Of a stretch of DNA of 64,000 nt, positions 55,650 through 64,000 are shown in pieces. The stretch comes from Luteitalea pratensis (GTDB taxonomy: Bacteria > Acidobacteriota > Vicinamibacteria > Vicinamibacterales > Vicinamibacteraceae). A model generated the notes under the pieces. The model searched no databases. It worked only from the letters and a program-made list of their open reading frames with translations, and was not told the origin of the DNA. Within the stretch, counting starts at the first letter, position 1. Each line of letters starts with the position of its first letter. The position numbers and the translations under genes were made by a program. The stretch is taken from the NCBI RefSeq assembly GCF_001618865.1, contig NZ_CP015136.1:3693001-3757000 (forward strand), in the 5' to 3' direction.

Positions 55650-57656
55650 TGTCGCAGGCAGGCACCGCGAGGGGCTTCAGCCACGGCCTGACGATGATCT
55701 CACCCAACCTGCTGAACGAAGTCCGCATCGGCGATACACGACGGGCCGTCGAGCGGAGCGCGGTGACGTTGCCGTCGGCTGCGGCACGGCGCTGAACATT
55801 CCGGGCATCCCATCGAATGCGCAGTTTCCGAACACGATGCCGACTTTCGCGCCGAACGGCTACCAGCAGCTCGGATCCCCGAACAACACGGCCTCAGACT
55901 TCAGCACCAGCGTCACCCAGATCGCCGATGCGCTGACGTGGCTGAAGGGTCGCCACACCCTGAAGATGGGGCTCGACTGGCGATGGGAGCGGCTCAACGT
56001 GGTCCAACCACCGTGGCCGACGGGACAGTTTGACTTCAGCACCGTCGGCAGCGATCTCCCCGGCGTCCCGAATACCGGCAACGCGTTCGCGAGTTTCCTG
56101 CTGGGACAGGTGCAGACCTTTTGCCATCGACCTGCAGCAGACCGATATCCAGGAACGCGCGCACATCCAGGAGTACTTCATCCAGGACGACTGGAAGGTG
56201 GCCGATCGCCTCACCATCAATGCGGGTCTGCGATATACGCTCAATCTTCCGTCAACCGAGATCAACGGCCAGACCGCGGTGTTCAACCTGGAAACACGTC
56301 AGCTCGAATACCCGGGCGCGGAGCCGGTGCGGCCGCTCAAGAAGGACAACTTCGATCCTCGGATTGGGGCCGTCTATCGGCTGACGGACAGGACCATCCT
56401 CAGTTCGGGCTACGCGAAGGTCTGGATCGAGATGGCGGGGATCACCACGCCGTTCACGACGCCGAACTTTCCGTTCCTGCAGGACGTGTCACAGCGCACG
56501 CTCGACAACATCGCCCCGGCCTTCGTGCTGGCGAAGGGCCCGACGGTCACGCCGGTCAGCCCGACGCCGACCGCCGGCCTCGGACAGGGGGTGTTCACCG
56601 TTGACAGGACACTCGGGTCGGGCTACGTGCAGCAGTGGAACGTGTCGATCCAGCGCGAGTTGACACCGAATACGGTCGTCGAAGTGTCCTACCTCGGATC
56701 GAAAATCACGAACATCGGGATCCCGGACAGCAACATCAATCAGCTGACCGAGGAACAGCTGACACTGGGCCCCACGCTGCTCGAGCGCGTGGCCAATCCG
56801 TTCTTCGGCATCGTGCCACGCTCATCGTCGATCGGAGATCCGACCATCACGCGGGCGCAGCTCATGAAACCTTATCCGGACTACACCGCCGTCAGCTTCT
56901 ATCGGAACAACGTCGGCACGACGAACTACCAGGGTCTCGGGGTCAGCATTCGTCAGCGACTGTCACACGGCCTGCTCTATTCAGCCGCCTATACCCGTTC
57001 GAAGTTGACCGACATCGCCTCGTCGGTCTTCGACGCGTCGATTCTGACCGGGCCGTTGACGAACGCCGCCGTCGCCGACAGCCACAACCTGGAGCGCGAA
57101 CGCGACTACTCGACCGGAGACATCCCGCACTATTTCGCGGTGTCGGTCGTGTCGGATCTGCCGTTCGGCAAGGGTCGGGCCACGCACCTCGGTGGCGTGG
57201 TCGGCGCACTCGTGAACGATTGGACCGTGGCGAGCTTCATGACGCTACAGTCCGGGGTGCCCGTCGCGGTGACGCAGGCGCACGCGCTCGGGTATGCCGG
57301 CTTCACGACCCAGCGTCCGAATCTCGTGGGCGATCCGACCATCCCCGCCGACGAGCGCACGCCCGCGCGCTGGTTCAACACAGCGGCGTTCGCGACCGCC
57401 AATCAGTTCACCATCGGTTCCGCCTCGCGCAATCCGGTGCGGGGGGCGTCCTACCGCGATGTCGATCTCGCGCTGATGCGTGGCATCGGCGTCGGAGGCG
57501 GGCGCGAGTTCGAGCTGCGGGTAAGAGGTCTTCAACCTGCTGAACACCGCCAATGTCGGCGCGCCGGCGGCGCAGGTCGGACCGGCGAGCTTCGGGACGA
57601 TCACGTCGGCGCTCGATCCACGCGTGGTGCAATTCGCGGCGAAGTTCTGGTTCTGA
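55650..57656 (+). pseudogene. Frameshifted, 5'-truncated Oar-like TonB-dependent receptor
   Basis: Remnant of a classic Acidobacterial TonB receptor lacking its N-terminal half. Homologous sequence runs through three frames: ISPNLLNEVRIGDTRRAVER (about 55690-55760), then a shift to LNIPGIPSNAQFPNTMPTF. A second shift occurs in a T run at 56119-56122, leading to QDDWKVADRLTINAGLRY and onward to WFNTAAFATANQFT. A third, apparently an extra A at 57523-57524, leads to EVFNLLNTANVG and the barrel-terminal KFWF stop at 57656. It starts right after an intact receptor of a different subtype. Confidence 0.85.
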
Positions 57657-57659
57657 ACT

Positions 57660-58136
57660 CTAAGACGCCGCGTGAGCCGCAGACGCCTGCCGCGCCCGCT
57701 CCCGCGCGCCAGCATCTCCGTCGCGCGCCATCCACAGCACCGTAAGGTTCACGATCGTGAAGCCCAGCGCCACCACCAGGTTGGGCGTGACGATACTGCC
57801 CGTGATGCGCGGGTCGGCGTTGGCGGCGCCGGCCCAGGATGTCGAGCCTGGCAGCACGGACGTGATGTAGAACAGCGGCGTCCAGAACGCGAGCGAGAGC
57901 AGGGCCGCCATGCGGACCGCGACCTGGGGTTCGCGCGACAGACGCCACATCGACCACAGGCTGGTGGCTGCCACTCCCGTGAGCATGAAGAGCAGCAGCG
58001 CGCCGTGGAACTTCGCGTGCGGGTGCCAGAGTGGATTCAGCAAGTGGTTCTGGCTCCAGTCGAGCCGGAACGAGAGCGCCGCGCCTGCCACCTGCACGAT
58101 GGTCATCGTGGTCCGTCCGAGCGAGAGGCGAGTCAT
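57660..58136 (-). CDS. Four-helix membrane protein of unknown function
   Basis: A 158-aa protein with four hydrophobic segments (about 8-24, 44-62, 76-95, 112-134). Short motifs NPLWHPHAKFHGALL and a preceding LSFRLDWSQNH suggest conserved His and Asp residues at a membrane face, seen in uncharacterised families. No function can be given. Its stop lies four bases beyond the end of the convergent TonB remnant. Confidence 0.8.
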   Translation of the reverse strand: MTRLSLGRTTMTIVQVAGAALSFRLDWSQNHLLNPLWHPHAKFHGALLLFMLTGVAATSLWSMWRLSREPQVAVRMAALLSLAFWTPLFYITSVLPGSTSWAGAANADPRITGSIVTPNLVVALGFTIVNLTVLWMARDGDAGARERARQASAAHAAS

Positions 58137-58248
58137 TCCCCCGTATACGAACGCCCCGCTGGCAAGGTTCGGCCTGTGCCGGCGCCACGGACGTGCGTGC
58201 GATTCACGACCGCATCGACGACGAGCGGCAACCCACGCCGCCGCGAGG

Positions 58249-59313
58249 TCAGTTGCTGCTGGCGCGTCCTGCGGGGTCGCGGGTAAACGCCAGCATCAAC
58301 CCGCCCTTGATGGGGACCGGGGTCAACGCGTACGTCGATCGGCCGTGCCTGCCGACCACCGTCCATCCACTCGCGACGCCGAGGCCCGCACCGAAGATCA
58401 CGTCGCTGAGGTAGTGCCGATTGTCGTGCAGGCGCGACATGGCCACGTATGACGCCACCAGGAAGGTCGGAAAGGCGCGATAGCCGAAATGCCGCTCCAG
58501 CACTGCGGCGGTGGCAAAACTCGCCGAGGCATGGCCGGAGGGGAACGCACAACACTCGCCGGTGGGGCGATCGCGCTGGACCGTCACCTTGATGACCTGC
58601 GTCAACGTCTGCGAGACCGCAAGCGCGCGCAGCATGTCGAACCCGAGGTGCGAGACCTTGTTCGTCTTTGGCGTGCCGTCCTCGGCGTGGGGAACGACGT
58701 AGCGACCAATGACGTACAGGCCGACGGCGACGCCTGCCTGCACGTAGACGGCGCCGATCCACTTGCCTGGTGCGAAGAAATTTGCCGCTGCGTCGGAGCC
58801 GCCGAGCTTGGCGTTTACGTCATCGTCCAGCGGGTGGGCTGCCGCCGCTGCGCCGCCCGTAACGGCCAGAATCACCCATGTCGACTTTCGTCGGGGAAAT
58901 GCCTTGAAGTCGCGCCACGTTTCACGGAAGACGGCCTTGATCCCGGTCGAGGGGGGAGTGGGTGGCTTTTGCGGGTCCTGCTCCGACAACTGCGGCAAGA
59001 AGGCCAGCACGCCAGCGCCGACTGGCACTGCGTCCTCGTTCGACTCTTGCCACTGCGGATCCTCAGGCAGCGGAGTGCGCTGGTCTGGCTGAATGAACAG
59101 ATTGCGAAAGAGGGCCGGGTCCGGCGCCACCGGCGGCGGCGAGTCGGTGACGACGTTCGCGGCGAAGCTGACGGGGAGCGGCGCGGTGGGCAGTTCCTGC
59201 GCGGAGGTGATCGTCCCGGTCACAAGGAGCGCGGCGACGCACGGCGCCACCCAGGACGCCTTGATCCACCCACGACGCGGCCAATTGCCCGAATTCGGCA
59301 ACGCGGAAAGCAT
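58249..59313 (-). CDS. PAP2-family phosphatase with N-terminal extension
   Basis: A 354-aa PAP2 phosphatase. The signature is complete: KVTVQRDRP, CCAFPSGHASASF and SRLHDNRHYLSDVIFG. A signal-anchor (about 23-40, ending ITSAQ) and a 110-residue Pro-rich periplasmic stretch precede it. It probably removes phosphate from a lipid such as undecaprenyl-PP or lipid A in the periplasm. ATG at 59313 is preferred for the signal; 59334 is also possible. It lies downstream of the two-component pair. Confidence 0.85.
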   Translation of the reverse strand: MLSALPNSGNWPRRGWIKASWVAPCVAALLVTGTITSAQELPTAPLPVSFAANVVTDSPPPVAPDPALFRNLFIQPDQRTPLPEDPQWQESNEDAVPVGAGVLAFLPQLSEQDPQKPPTPPSTGIKAVFRETWRDFKAFPRRKSTWVILAVTGGAAAAAHPLDDDVNAKLGGSDAAANFFAPGKWIGAVYVQAGVAVGLYVIGRYVVPHAEDGTPKTNKVSHLGFDMLRALAVSQTLTQVIKVTVQRDRPTGECCAFPSGHASASFATAAVLERHFGYRAFPTFLVASYVAMSRLHDNRHYLSDVIFGAGLGVASGWTVVGRHGRSTYALTPVPIKGGLMLAFTRDPAGRASSN

Positions 59314-59404
59314 CCGGCAACGATGACATGGCATTGATGACACGACGATGACATCCAGGGGGGCGGGTTCCAGATCCGCCGAGCAACGGCCTGGGAGGTC
59401 GGTG

Positions 59405-60790
59405 TCACCCAACGGGCGGCGAAGGCACGGGCAGTGTGGCCAGGAACCAGGTGCCGTCCGGGCTGGTGGGGCCCAGGACGAGCGTGCCGCCATGTGCCTC
59501 GGCAATCCATCGTGCAATCGGCAACCCCAGCCCGCCGCCGCCTTCAGATCCGGGCGCGGCGAGGCGCACGAACCGATCGAAGATGCGATCGACGTCAGCC
59601 GCGGGGATGCCCGGGCCGGTGTCGGACACCTGCAGCTGGTACGAGCCGTTCACACGATGAAGCGACACGCCGACAGAGCCACCGCCGGGCGTGTGCCGGA
59701 GGGCATTGTCGACGAGGTTCATGAGCATCTGCCGCAACAGGTGCTCGTCGCCGGCGAACGGTGCGTCGCCGTCCGAATCGGACCTGATCGCGACATGACA
59801 CGACGCGGCCAGGACGCGGTAGTCGTCGACGACGTCGTCCACGAGTTCGTCGAGATAGAGGTGACTGACCTGGAGGGGACGGGCCGAGGCGTCAGCCAGG
59901 GCGAGCACGAACATGTCGTCGACCATCCGCGTGAGCCGTCGCGCCTGGCGTCCGATGACGTCGAAGCTTTCACGGTACTCGCCCTCGCTGCGTGTCGGCT
60001 GATCGAGGGTCACCTCGGCGGTCGTGCGAATCACCGAGACGGGAGTGCGCAATTGGTGGGACGCTTCGGCCATGAAGGCCCGCTGCTGACGCACGGACGC
60101 CGACAGGCGCTCGAGGACCCCGTTGAACGACGCCGCCACGCTGGCCAGTTCGTCGTCCCGTTGGTGCAGCGTGAGCCGAGAGGTGAGGTCCCGACCATCG
60201 ATGGCACCGGCCTGTGACGCGAGATCCGACAACGACGCAAGAGTCCTGCGTCCGACGCCCAACCCGCCGATGATCGACAGCACCACTGCGATGGGGATGC
60301 CGAGCAACATCGCGAGGGCCAGCCTTTGCCGCTCGGTCGCAATCGGACCGAGCGAAGCCCACGAGACGATCCGCAGCGACGCGGTGGTCGTCGGAAACGG
60401 TGCCGACAGCAGACGGACGTGATCCTGCCCAGCTCCGGCGTCCACGGTTGACGGCCGCGTGATCCCGGCGCGGAGAGTCTCGTCGGCGAGGCGCGGAGAC
60501 GTCGCGGCTTTCGCGCCGATCACCGCACCGTCGGCCGCAACGATGGCAAAGCTCTCACGCGCCAGCGTCAACTCCGACATGGTGTCGCGCACGGCGCCAT
60601 CGAGGGGCAAGCCCTCGTCGAGTTCGTGCCGCAGGACGCCGGCCACGGCGACCGTTGCGGCACCGAGGCGTTCGTCGATCTGGGCGAGGGCGAGACGACC
60701 GTGCAGCCAGAGAACCGCCGCGCCGGTGCTCACCAGGCACACGAAGGTGATGAGGCCGGACCAGATGGCAAGGCGGGTGCGGATTCTCAT
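59405..60790 (-). CDS. Sensor histidine kinase
   Basis: A 461-aa membrane kinase. Transmembrane helices at about 8-30 and 165-187 flank a periplasmic domain. A HAMP segment (GRRTLASLSDLA) follows, then the H-box AEASHQLRTPVSVIR (phosphorylated His). The ATPase domain has N-box MLMNLVDNALRH, G1 VSDTGPGIP and G2 GGGGLGLPIA. The start overlaps the response-regulator stop (ATGA), so the pair is cotranscribed. Confidence 0.95.
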   Translation of the reverse strand: MRIRTRLAIWSGLITFVCLVSTGAAVLWLHGRLALAQIDERLGAATVAVAGVLRHELDEGLPLDGAVRDTMSELTLARESFAIVAADGAVIGAKAATSPRLADETLRAGITRPSTVDAGAGQDHVRLLSAPFPTTTASLRIVSWASLGPIATERQRLALAMLLGIPIAVVLSIIGGLGVGRRTLASLSDLASQAGAIDGRDLTSRLTLHQRDDELASVAASFNGVLERLSASVRQQRAFMAEASHQLRTPVSVIRTTAEVTLDQPTRSEGEYRESFDVIGRQARRLTRMVDDMFVLALADASARPLQVSHLYLDELVDDVVDDYRVLAASCHVAIRSDSDGDAPFAGDEHLLRQMLMNLVDNALRHTPGGGSVGVSLHRVNGSYQLQVSDTGPGIPAADVDRIFDRFVRLAAPGSEGGGGLGLPIARWIAEAHGGTLVLGPTSPDGTWFLATLPVPSPPVG

Positions 60791-61467
60791 GTCGGTTCGG
60801 CGATCAGCGAGTAGCCCTCGCCGCGTCGCGTGCGAATGAGCGATGGTTGGCCAATGGTGTCGATCTTGCGCCGCAGGCGCTGGACGTAGACGTCGATCAC
60901 GTTTGACATCGGGTCGTAGCCCTCGTCCCACACATGCTCGGCAATCTCGGCTCGTCCGACGACCTGCCCGACACGCCGGGCCAGGAACTCGAGCAGCGCG
61001 TATTCCCGCGTGGTCAGCGGCAGGACGTGCTCGGCCTTGCACACCTGGCGTGAGCGCGTACTCAGTTCGAGCGGGCCAACGCGCAGAACCTCGGGAAGGG
61101 GTGCCCGCGCCCCGCGGCGAATCAGGGCCCGGAGCCGGGCGAGCAGTTCGCCGAAGTCGAAAGGCTTCGTGAGGTAGTCGTCGGCGCCGCTGTCGAGGCC
61201 GGCGATGCGCGCCTCGACCGCATCCCTGGCCGTCAACATGAGAATCGGCACCGCCAATCCCACGGCCCGCGCCTCCCGGGCCACCGAGAGCCCACTGCGC
61301 CGTGGCAGCGTCACGTCGAGAATCACCGCGTCGTAGTCCGTCGTCGCGAGCCGGAAGGACGCATCGTCGCCGTCGCCGGAGACGTCGACCGCGTAGGCGT
61401 GTTCGCGCAGCCCCTTGGCGAGGATCAGCGCCGCGGCCGGCTCGTCCTCGACCAATAACACCCGCAT
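60787..61467 (-). CDS. OmpR-family response regulator
   Basis: A 226-aa regulator. Receiver domain: acidic pair LLVEDEPA, Asp in VILDVTLPR, Thr in MLTARD, Lys in LTKPFD. Winged helix: LTTREYALLEFLARR and SNVIDVYVQRLRRKID. It starts four bases after the PAP2 remnant upstream and overlaps the kinase gene downstream. Likely targets are the flanking PAP2 phosphatases (inference). Confidence 0.96.
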   Translation of the reverse strand: MRVLLVEDEPAAALILAKGLREHAYAVDVSGDGDDASFRLATTDYDAVILDVTLPRRSGLSVAREARAVGLAVPILMLTARDAVEARIAGLDSGADDYLTKPFDFGELLARLRALIRRGARAPLPEVLRVGPLELSTRSRQVCKAEHVLPLTTREYALLEFLARRVGQVVGRAEIAEHVWDEGYDPMSNVIDVYVQRLRRKIDTIGQPSLIRTRRGEGYSLIAEPT

Positions 61468-61471
61468 GCCC

Positions 61472-62296
61472 CTATTGTGCGCCGACCAGCGTGAGGCCGA
61501 TGCCTGCGCCCTTCGGGCCGGCGATGGGCGTCAGGGCGAACGTAGATGCTCCGTGGCCGACCGTGACCGCACGGCCGGCGACGATACCCAGGGCCGCGCC
61601 GAACAGCACATCGCTCATGTAGTGCTTGTTTTCCGAGAGGCGCGACGCGGCGACGTAGGCGGCGAGGCCGTACGCCGGTACGCCGGCTTTCCATCCGTAA
61701 TGGCGCTGCAGCACGGACGCCGTCGCAAAGGTCGCAGACGAGTGCCCGGAGGGGAACGAGTAGCGGCTGCCATCAGGGCGGGTCCTGCCGACGGTGAGCT
61801 TGATTCCCTGCGTGAACGCCGTCGTGATCAGCTGCGCGCGAATCAGGTCCGACCCGAGCACGGCCACGTGCGTATCGTGAGTCGCCCGTCCGATCAGGTA
61901 CGTCGCCAACGCCGCGCCGCCCTGGACCATGCCACTGCCGACAAGCGCGCCGGCGTCGAATGTCTCGTCGATCGCCGGCACGGACGAGGCGCGCCGGGTG
62001 ACGTCGGTCCTCCTCCAGCGCCGCGAGACTGGCGGCGCCAGCCACTCCGACGATCAGGGCGTTCTCGCGCGTCGGCAGGTGACGGAGTCCTGACCGAGGT
62101 CGGTGAACAGCGAGGCGAACGACGGCATCGGCACGGGCGACGTTCGCGGCGCGGCGAATGCGTCTGGCCCGAGCTGGCCGCCATCGGTCAGCGGCACTGG
62201 CTGGATTGGTGGTGCGGAAGCCGGCGCGGCCTGTTGGGCCAGGGCGGGCGAAGTCAGGAGCAGGGAGGCGAGCAATCCAGCGGCGAATCTGGTCAT
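61472..62296 (-). pseudogene. PAP2-family phosphatase with two compensating frameshifts
   Basis: The gene begins at 62296 with a clear signal peptide (MTRFAAGLLASLLLTSPALA) but meets TGA at 62054-62056. The homologous sequence continues in another frame (HLPTRENALIVGVAGAASLA, about 62000-62070), then returns to the original frame for the C-terminal 169 codons. Those codons hold all PAP2 motifs: KLTVGRTRP, YSFPSGHSSATF, SRLSENKHYMSDVLFG. The catalytic part might still be made from the ATG at 61981. Paralogue of the gene at 58249-59313, with the two-component genes between them. Sequencing error cannot be excluded. Confidence 0.7.
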
Positions 62297-62455
62297 GGGC
62301 AATGTATTCGGGTACTCAAGGAGGCATCTGGCATGTTCGAGGCTGCCATCGCTCGGATGAACAGCCGATGACACCCGAGTTGGCACCCTGCTACGCCGGC
62401 GGAACGCCGGCGGCCATTCACCGCCGATTCATGTGGCCGGACCTACCGTGTCTAC

Positions 62456-63345
62456 GTGCCGCCGCAGGTCGTCGCCGTCGCTCCTCTGTCTCCCTATGTC
62501 GTGCGGTACTGCCAACGCGCCCGCATCGTCACGCGAGTCCTGGCGATGCAACTGGCGGCCTCGTGTGTCTTGCGGCAGGTGCTGGTGATGACCTTCGCCG
62601 GCACCACCGTCCCCGGCGTGGTACGAGCGGCCGTGCTCATGGCCGGTACCGCGATCGACCTCCTGGCGGGCCTGACAGCGGCGCTGCCGTGGCTGTTGCT
62701 GCTTTCCCTGTTCCGTGTGCGATGGATGCAGCGGCCGCAGGTGCAACACGCGATCGTGGCGGCGGCCGGTGCGGTGCTGGCCTTCGAGGCGTGCGTCCAG
62801 TACTTCTTCTTCGAGGGATACAGCGGGCGGTACAACCACCTCGCCCTCGACTACCTCCTGTATCCCGACGAGGTGTTGGGCAACATCTTTGCGAGCTACG
62901 ACGTGCCGCTGTTTGTCGGGCTCGCGATTGTGGCCGGAATGGCCCTGGCCCTGGTGACCGCATCGTGGCCGCGCGCCGTCGTCGACGAGTGGGACTTGCG
63001 AGATCGCCTGAAAGGGCTTGCCCTCACCGGCGGCCTCGCGGTCATCGCCTGCAGTGCCTGGCTGATCGTGCCCGACAGCGTCGTTGGCGGCCGGGTGGCC
63101 AATGAACTCGCCATCAACGGCTGGGCCCAACGGGTGCGGGCGTACCTGACCGCCCACCTGGATTACGAGGCGTACTACGCCATGCTTCGTGCCGATGACG
63201 CGGCGGCCCACCTGCGCCGGTTGGTCTCACAGCCGAGCGTCTCGGGCGGGCTCCTCCGCCATTTCGAGCCGCAGCGCCACGGGAGTGATGGCCCGCTGGA
63301 TGTCGTCGTCATCATCGAGGAGAGCTTCGGGTCTGGCAACGGTAT
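62456..63345 (+). pseudogene. Truncated LTA-synthase/sulfatase-type membrane protein
   Basis: About 295 codons. Several transmembrane helices fill the first 200 residues, with FFFEGYSGRYNHLALDYLLY and DEVLGNIFASYDVPL, typical of the membrane part of LTA-synthase-like phosphoglycerol transferases. The chain then enters the catalytic sulfatase-fold domain at LDVVVIIEESFGSG, whose E is a metal ligand, but homology stops there, just before the next gene. The frame ends by reading through the following gene's start to 63490. The remaining 300 or so residues are missing. Start (GTG 62456 or ATG 62546) uncertain. Confidence 0.65.
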
Positions 63346-63363
63346 AGTGCTGGCCAATCCGCC

Positions 63364-64000
63364 ATGCCTACTCGTCGCACCTTCGCCCGCCAATGTGGTT
63401 CGCTCGTCCTTGGTTCCGCCGGGACCCTTGGGGCCGGGGCCTTGCGTGCGTCTCCGGTCGCGCAGCAGGAGGGCAGCGCCGGATCGCTGACCGATGTGCC
63501 CGGCGTCCGTGTCGGTCACGCCACCGATACGCGCCGCCCCACCGGGTGCACGGCCATCCTGTTCGATCAGGCCGTCACGGCTGGTGCCGACTACGACGGC
63601 TCGGCTCCCGGCGAGATGCTCGGCGTGATGCTGCAACCGGTGAGTCCCCTCGAGCGCATTCACGGCATCCTCCTGACTGGTGGAGGGCCCATGGGCCTCG
63701 AAGCCGTGTCCGGCGCCGTCCGGTACCTGGAGGCGACACAGGTCGGCTACGACTGGGGCGTGCCGAACGTGCGGATCCCCATTGTCGTAGGCGCGGTGAT
63801 CGACGACCTGTCGCTCGGTGATGGCCGCATCCGGCCGGACGCCGACCTTGCACGACGCGCGTGCGAGGCCGCCACGACGGCCCCGGTGGCTGAAGGCAGT
63901 TTCGGTGTAGGCGCCGGCGCCACCGTCGGCAAGATGTTCCGGTCGCGCGGCATGGGCGGCATGAAGGGTGGGCTCGGCACAGTGGCGATGCGATCGGGGG
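63364..64000 (+). CDS. P1-family peptidase (DmpA/S58-like), 5' part
   Basis: At least 212 codons, cut by the window end. The N-terminus has RRTF followed by a hydrophobic stretch, suggesting Tat export. The family signature is clear: SLTDVPGVRVGHATD, RPTGCTAILFDQ, GILLTGGGPMGLEAVSG and GAGATVGKMF. These enzymes self-cleave to expose a nucleophile Ser and act as aminopeptidases or esterases; that site would lie beyond the window. A possible -10 (TATAGT) lies at 63342-63347, inside the end of the truncated gene before it. Confidence 0.88.
   Translation, partial: MPTRRTFARQCGSLVLGSAGTLGAGALRASPVAQQEGSAGSLTDVPGVRVGHATDTRRPTGCTAILFDQAVTAGADYDGSAPGEMLGVMLQPVSPLERIHGILLTGGGPMGLEAVSGAVRYLEATQVGYDWGVPNVRIPIVVGAVIDDLSLGDGRIRPDADLARRACEAATTAPVAEGSFGVGAGATVGKMFRSRGMGGMKGGLGTVAMRSG

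Overview
The window is high-GC, densely packed chromosomal DNA. I infer an Acidobacteriota genome, probably of the Vicinamibacteria type. The grounds are large Oar-like TonB receptors, a CadC-like winged-helix/TolB propeller regulator, a MoxR-DUF58-VWA-DUF4175-DUF4159 operon, and REP elements and short tandem repeats between genes. No rRNA, tRNA, CRISPR array, phage or transposase was seen. The taxon is an inference from gene content, not from a marker gene.

Layout. 0.1-3.3 kb: FAD oxidoreductase, isoprenylcysteine-methyltransferase-like protein and PIG-V mannosyltransferase, translationally coupled. 3.5-19.6 kb: a long + strand operon with a TPR/HExxH peptidase, DUF4159, MoxR ATPase, DUF58, BatA-like VWA, a giant DUF4175-like coiled-coil protein, VWA/GATase-like, a caspase-fold protein without a visible catalytic Cys, and a sulfatase. 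19.6-21.2 kb: rhomboid protease and two small membrane proteins among repeats. 21.2-28.7 kb: citrate synthase, YacG and the phosphate block phoU-pstB-pstA-pstC-pstS, divergent from a CHAD-SixA pair. 28.8-34.8 kb: wHTH/TolB regulator, SulP-carbonic anhydrase fusion, GlgC. 35.0-37.6 kb: second phosphate block (DUF47, Pit, PhoB-like regulator). 38-45 kb: a mixed set including a Zn-alcohol dehydrogenase, serine hydrolase, MltF-like transglycosylase and sialidase-like propeller. 45.1-52.9 kb: kdpFABC with a short kinase-less KdpD, NhaA antiporter and metallophosphoesterase. 53.1-57.7 kb: an intact TonB receptor followed by a frameshifted remnant of another. 57.7-64 kb: a two-component system flanked by an intact and a broken PAP2 phosphatase, a truncated LTA-synthase-like gene, and the start of a P1-family peptidase running off the end.

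Functional themes. Phosphate: high-affinity Pst with PhoU, low-affinity Pit with DUF47, a PhoB-type regulator, and CHAD/SixA; three of these upstream regions carry 11-bp-spaced direct repeats that could be PHO boxes. Ion homeostasis: Kdp potassium uptake beside a Na+/H+ antiporter. Envelope: MoxR/VWA complex, PAP2 phosphatases, MltF, TonB receptors.

The most distinctive non-coding signals are two REP families, each unit being a 5'-GTAG plus a hairpin. Two of the copies form 78-bp inverted pairs (REPIN-like), and one pair sits inside a 22-bp duplication of the end of a response-regulator gene. There are also several intergenic arrays with a strict 7-bp period, resembling the heptameric STRR repeats known from heterocystous cyanobacteria. 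No RAYT transposase is visible here.
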